A program made the position numbers and the translations under genes. A stretch of 62,881 nucleotides of DNA from JAQUQI01 sp041650035 (lineage in GTDB: Bacteria > Omnitrophota > Gorgyraeia > JABMRG01), in the NCBI GenBank assembly GCA_041650035.1, contig JBAZLY010000004.1:1-62881 (forward strand), written 5' to 3'. Position 1 is the stretch's first letter, and the number at the start of each line of letters is the position of its first letter. Under the pieces are notes generated by a model. The model ran no database searches, was not told the DNA's origin, and saw nothing but the letters and a program-made list of their open reading frames with translations. Shown here piece by piece: positions 59,532 through 62,881 of this stretch.

Positions 59532-60584
59532 ATGGTGAAGGTAGAGAAGCAGAAAAACGCCCAACCGCAGTCAGAACAAAGCAGTCAGAACTCGGAAGAG
59601 GAAAGAGCGAAGGCCCTTGAACTTGCGGTATCACAGATAGAGAAACAGTTTGGCAAGGGTTCTATCATGAAGCTCGATAAGAATATTAAACAGGTCGTTC
59701 AGGTCATACCGACGGGTGCCATATCTCTTGATATAGCGCTTGGCGTTGGCGGGGTTCCGAGAGGCAGGGTTATAGAGATATTCGGCCCTGAATCAAGCGG
59801 CAAAACCACGCTTACCTTAAGCATTATAGCGCAGGTCCAGAAAATAGGAGGCGTAGCGGCCTTTATTGACGCTGAAAACGCCTTTGATTCAAGCTATGCC
59901 TCGAAGATAGGCGTTAACCTTGACGACCTGCTTATATCGCAACCGGATGACGGGGAGCAGGCGCTTGAGATCACCGAAACGCTTGTCCGTTCCAATGCCG
60001 TGGACGTTATAGTAATTGACTCTGTTGCCGCGCTTGTTCCGCGCGCGGAGATAGAAGGCGCGATGGGCCAGGCGCAGATGGGTTTACAGGCTAGGCTAAT
60101 GAGCCAGGCCTTGCGCAAACTTTCAGGCGCTATTAATAAATCAAAGACCTGCGTGATATTTATCAATCAGATCAGGGAAAAGATAGGTGTCATGTTTGGC
60201 AACCCCGAAACAACACCGGGAGGCAGGGCGTTAAAGTTTTACGCCTCGGTAAGAATAGATGTCCGGAGGAAAGAATACATAAAGACAGGCGATGTGGTTA
60301 CGGGAAGCCTCGTAAAGGCCAAGGTTGTCAAAAACAAGGTGGCTGCCCCTTTCAGGAGTGCCGAGTTCGACATTATATATACCGAGGGTATATCGAGAGA
60401 GGCAAGCCTTTTGGACATAGGGGTAACCCTGGATGTTGTAAAGAAACAGGGTGCCTGGTTTTCTTTTAATGATACAAAGATAGGCCAGGGCAAGGAAGGC
60501 GCGCGATTATATTTAAAAGAAAACCCCAAGCTTGTTTCCGAGATTGAAAAGAAGGTTAGGGAATCGGCCGCAAAGCCCCGATAG
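59532..60584 (+). CDS. recA: Recombinase RecA
   Basis: A 350-residue RecA, the strand-exchange ATPase of homologous recombination. An unusually polar Gln/Glu/Lys-rich lead (residues 1-25) precedes the core (AVSQIEKQFGKGSIMKLD). Walker A GPESSGKT is at 85-92, Walker B in VIVIDSVAALVP, loop segments include GAMGQAQMGLQARLMSQALR, and NQIREKIGVMFGNPE is typical. AGGAGG ribosome site. recX follows 187 bases later. Confidence 0.97.
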   Translation: MVKVEKQKNAQPQSEQSSQNSEEERAKALELAVSQIEKQFGKGSIMKLDKNIKQVVQVIPTGAISLDIALGVGGVPRGRVIEIFGPESSGKTTLTLSIIAQVQKIGGVAAFIDAENAFDSSYASKIGVNLDDLLISQPDDGEQALEITETLVRSNAVDVIVIDSVAALVPRAEIEGAMGQAQMGLQARLMSQALRKLSGAINKSKTCVIFINQIREKIGVMFGNPETTPGGRALKFYASVRIDVRRKEYIKTGDVVTGSLVKAKVVKNKVAAPFRSAEFDIIYTEGISREASLLDIGVTLDVVKKQGAWFSFNDTKIGQGKEGARLYLKENPKLVSEIEKKVRESAAKPR

Positions 60585-60591
60585 GATAGCC

Positions 60592-60619
60592 TAAAAAAAC
60601 ATCAAAGCGGGTTTTTTTA
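60592..60619 (+). terminator. Weak A/T-rich hairpin after recA
   Basis: TAAAAAAAC (60592-60600) pairs with GTTTTTTTA (60611-60619). The 3' arm itself is the T run. It could slow or end transcription between recA and recX. Confidence 0.4.
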
Positions 60620-60705
60620 TCGAAAGTGTTTACCGTGTGATTTCAATTAATTCTTTATATCCTGACAAGGTATTCGAGCGGGAAAAAATTTTTACAAGTT
60701 GAGCG

Positions 60706-60750
60706 CCTTTTGCGGACACTATCGAGGGTTCGTCGGATTGCCCGCAAAGG
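60706..60750 (+). other. Hairpin upstream of recX
   Basis: CCTTT-T-GCGG (60706-60715) pairs with CCGC-AAAGG (60742-60750) apart from one bulged T. No T run follows. Function unknown; it ends about 20 bases before the recX start. Confidence 0.35.
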
Positions 60751-60771
60751 ACAGGGGCTTATGACAACCTG

Positions 60772-61245
60772 ATGAAGATAGACGTTATTGACCGGGCAAG
60801 ACTTTACGCTATCAGCCTTTTGAATTACCGGCCTTACAGCGAGATGGAGATCAGGCAGAGGCTTAAGAAAAAGGGTTTCCCGCCTAAGGTCATAGATGAT
60901 CTCATTTCGGATTTTAAGGAAAAATCGCTCATAAATGACGAAAAATTTTCTATGTTATGGGCCCGGTCAAGGCTCCAAAGCCAGGGTCAAAGCTTTTACA
61001 AGATAAAAAAGGAGCTGTTGTCGAAAGGCATCGACAGACAGATAATTGATAGTATCACGCGAGGCCTTGAACAGGAGTTCAGCGAGAAAGAGACAGCGGC
61101 ACGGCTTACGGCAAAAAGGCTTGCCGGCCTTAAGGGGATTGATATCGATAAGGCAAAGAGACGTTTATATTCCTATCTTATGAGGCGCGGTTTTTCCAAT
61201 AGTGTTGTTTTTGAGGTTATTAATGAAGCATACCCGGATACGTAA
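60772..61245 (+). CDS. recX: Regulatory protein RecX
   Basis: A 157-residue all-helical RecX, modulator of RecA filaments. Three tandem three-helix repeats are visible: RARLYAISLLNYRPYSEMEI with LKKKGFPPKVIDDLI, then SRLQSQGQSFYKIKKELLSK, then KAKRRLYSYLMRRGFSNSVV. It follows recA and its end overlaps alaS by 23 bases. Confidence 0.93.
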   Translation: MKIDVIDRARLYAISLLNYRPYSEMEIRQRLKKKGFPPKVIDDLISDFKEKSLINDEKFSMLWARSRLQSQGQSFYKIKKELLSKGIDRQIIDSITRGLEQEFSEKETAARLTAKRLAGLKGIDIDKAKRRLYSYLMRRGFSNSVVFEVINEAYPDT

Positions 61246-62881
61246 TGAATATTTGGATTTTTTTAGATCTAAAGGGCATAGGATAGTCCCCAGCGATTCA
61301 CTTGTTCCTGCCGGTGACCCTACGCTTTTGTTTACCAGTGCCGGCATGACACAATTTAAAAACGAATTTATGGGTAATGCGACGGATTTTACCCGTGCTG
61401 CGAGCTGTCAGAAATGTATGCGCACAGCTGACCTTGATAATGTGGGCAAGACCTTTTGTCATCACAGTTTTTTTGAGATGCTGGGCAATTTTTCTTTTGG
61501 GGATTACTTTAAAAAAGAGGCTATTGCCTGGGCATGGGAATTCCTTACATGCAATCTGCGCCTTAGGCCCGTTGATTTATGGGTATCTGTTTACGAGGAT
61601 GATGATGAGTCTTATTTTATATGGAGGGACATTATTAAGGTCTTGCCAGCGCACATCGTAAGACTCGGTCAAAAGGATAATTTTTGGCCTTCGGAGGCCA
61701 GGGATAAAGGCCCGAATGGACCCTGCGGGCCGTGTTCGGAAATCTATTATGATTATGGTGTGGCCTGTGGATGCGGCAGGCCTGATTGCACCCCTGCCTG
61801 CTCATGCGGCCGTTTCGTGGAGATATGGAACCTTGTCTTTACTCAATATAACAGGAAGAACGCCGGAGCATTAGAGCCTCTGCCAAATAAAAATATTGAC
61901 ACAGGTATGGGCCTGGAACGTCTTTGCGCGGTAATGCAGGGGGTGAGGAATAATTTCGAAACTGACCTGTTTGGCCCTATCATAGAAACGATAAAAGGAG
62001 AACTCCATGTTAACCCCGGTGTTAATGATACCCCGAGGGTGCATGCCATTGCCGATCATATACGCGCTGTTGCTTTTGCCATTTCAGACGGGATCACGCC
62101 GTCCAATGAAGAGAGGGGTTATGTTGTTAGAAATATCCTTCGCAGGGCCTTGTTGCACGCTATTGAGCTGGGCGCGCATGGGCCTGTCTTATACAGATTG
62201 ATCCATTCTGTTGCAAAGGTCATGCAGCAGCCTTACCCTGAACTGTCAAAGAGGTATCAGGACATTGCCGGTATCGTAAGGTTTGAAGAAGAGAGATTTT
62301 TTAACACATTAGGCAAAGGCCGGTCGATCTTAGAAGCCATGATAGAGGATGTTAGAAGGTCCGGCAAGGCAATGATATCGGGCGAGGACGTATTCTGCCT
62401 ATGTGATACCCACGGCCTGCCCTTTATGATTACCAAAGAGCTTTGCCGAAGGCAGGGGATTGCTGTTGATGAAAAGACATTTGACGAACTTATGCGGGCC
62501 CAGAGGGATCAATCCAGAAAAAACAGTAATATCAGCGGTTCGGTTTTTATAGATACGGGTATCAAAGAAAAAACAGAATTTATCGGTTATGATATATATT
62601 CTTCAAAGGCCAGGGTTATGCGCGTGATGTCGGCTGACGGGCGTGAGATTGACTTTGCCGACAACAGCATGCCCAAGGTCCAGGTGATCCTGGATAAGTC
62701 GGTTTTTTATCCTCAACAGGGAGGTCAGGAGCCTGATAAGGGCAGACTCGGATCGAAAGATTTTGACGCCGAGGTCCTTTATGCCAAAAAGCTTCAGGCC
62801 GCAATAGTTCTTGACATAAAGCCGCTGAAGGGCCGTGTAAGTAAAGGCGACACTGTAGAGTCGGAGATTGATATTGATAGG
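61223..62881 (+). CDS. alaS: Alanyl-tRNA synthetase (3' end outside window)
   Basis: The frame from ATG 61223 stays open to the last base, giving 553 residues of an AlaRS normally about 870 long. Class II motifs are seen: TSAGMTQFKNEFMG, the SCQKCMRT segment, FFEMLGNFSFGDYF, GPCGPCSEIYYD, a Cys-rich insert CGCGRPDC...CSCGRF, EIWNLVFTQYNR and GMGLERL. The C-terminal visible part enters the editing domain (FYPQQGGQEPD). The editing-site HxxxH and the C-Ala domain lie beyond the window. It overlaps recX by 23 bases. Confidence 0.96.
   Translation, partial: MKHTRIRNEYLDFFRSKGHRIVPSDSLVPAGDPTLLFTSAGMTQFKNEFMGNATDFTRAASCQKCMRTADLDNVGKTFCHHSFFEMLGNFSFGDYFKKEAIAWAWEFLTCNLRLRPVDLWVSVYEDDDESYFIWRDIIKVLPAHIVRLGQKDNFWPSEARDKGPNGPCGPCSEIYYDYGVACGCGRPDCTPACSCGRFVEIWNLVFTQYNRKNAGALEPLPNKNIDTGMGLERLCAVMQGVRNNFETDLFGPIIETIKGELHVNPGVNDTPRVHAIADHIRAVAFAISDGITPSNEERGYVVRNILRRALLHAIELGAHGPVLYRLIHSVAKVMQQPYPELSKRYQDIAGIVRFEEERFFNTLGKGRSILEAMIEDVRRSGKAMISGEDVFCLCDTHGLPFMITKELCRRQGIAVDEKTFDELMRAQRDQSRKNSNISGSVFIDTGIKEKTEFIGYDIYSSKARVMRVMSADGREIDFADNSMPKVQVILDKSVFYPQQGGQEPDKGRLGSKDFDAEVLYAKKLQAAIVLDIKPLKGRVSKGDTVESEIDIDR

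Noticed and set aside
1..62881. tRNA genes, rRNA, CRISPR arrays, insertion sequences or prophage
   Set aside because: Reading both strands in the intergenic gaps I found no T-loop/acceptor pattern, no regularly spaced repeats and no transposase or integrase.

Overview
The window looks like a chromosomal segment of an uncultured diderm bacterium, most likely of the PVC-related phylum Omnitrophota (my inference, about 65-70 percent sure). The reasons are outer-membrane machinery (SurA-like chaperones, a secretin, a beta-barrel protein ending in Phe), two proteins of the family I recall as TIGR04073 (exosortase-associated), PKD and DUF1573 surface proteins, GatCAB amidotransferase, and tightly overlapped housekeeping genes with Firmicutes-like gene order. 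There is no rRNA, tRNA, CRISPR array, insertion sequence or phage gene. Both ends cut genes: an HD-GYP protein at the left and alaS at the right.

Bases 1-13,000 are the accessory part. They hold a cyclic-di-GMP theme: a GAF/HD-GYP phosphodiesterase, three PilZ proteins (one fused to a STAS domain that lacks its phospho-serine), and a clear class-I c-di-GMP riboswitch (5943-6037) followed by an intrinsic terminator. The riboswitch controls a run of small genes: a ribbon-helix-helix-like regulator, two tiny unknown proteins (one of only 47 residues) and a TIGR04073 paralogue. After these come an ECF sigma factor, a frameshifted outer-membrane barrel, an AsmA-like protein, a six-PKD-repeat secreted protein and a DUF1573-rhodanese fusion whose rhodanese lost its cysteine.

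Bases 13,000-37,600 are mainly a dense co-directional housekeeping array: two PpiC-type foldases (one SurA-like), pdxA, rsmA, gatCAB, a C-terminal processing protease, tsaD, an MgtC-like protein, a PIN-TRAM protein, ispD, ispF, cysE, cysS, tmk, holB, ricT, metG, tatD, mtnA, thiL, tsaE, tsaB and alr. Many neighbours overlap by 1-32 bases.

Bases 37,690-45,740 are a type IV pilus (or closely related type II secretion) operon behind a strong sigma-70 promoter. Its first gene is a tiny MerR-type DNA-binding protein, then a PilM-PilN fusion, PilO-like, PilP-like, secretin, MshEN-type ATPase and inner-membrane platform protein. The pilin has its own strong promoter and terminator. A 12-or-so-TM protein with TPR repeats follows.

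Bases 48,000-62,881 carry rpsO-pnp-dut-uppP-ftsK-rodZ-rimO-pgsA-pgpA, then on the opposite strand cinA with a decayed thpR (RNA 2',3'-cyclic phosphodiesterase) pseudogene, then recA-recX-alaS. The most notable observations are the riboswitch-controlled small-gene cassette with its TIGR04073 paralogues, the thpR pseudogene hidden in an apparently empty 490-base gap, the poly-T frameshift in the barrel gene, and the domain fusions with lost catalytic residues.
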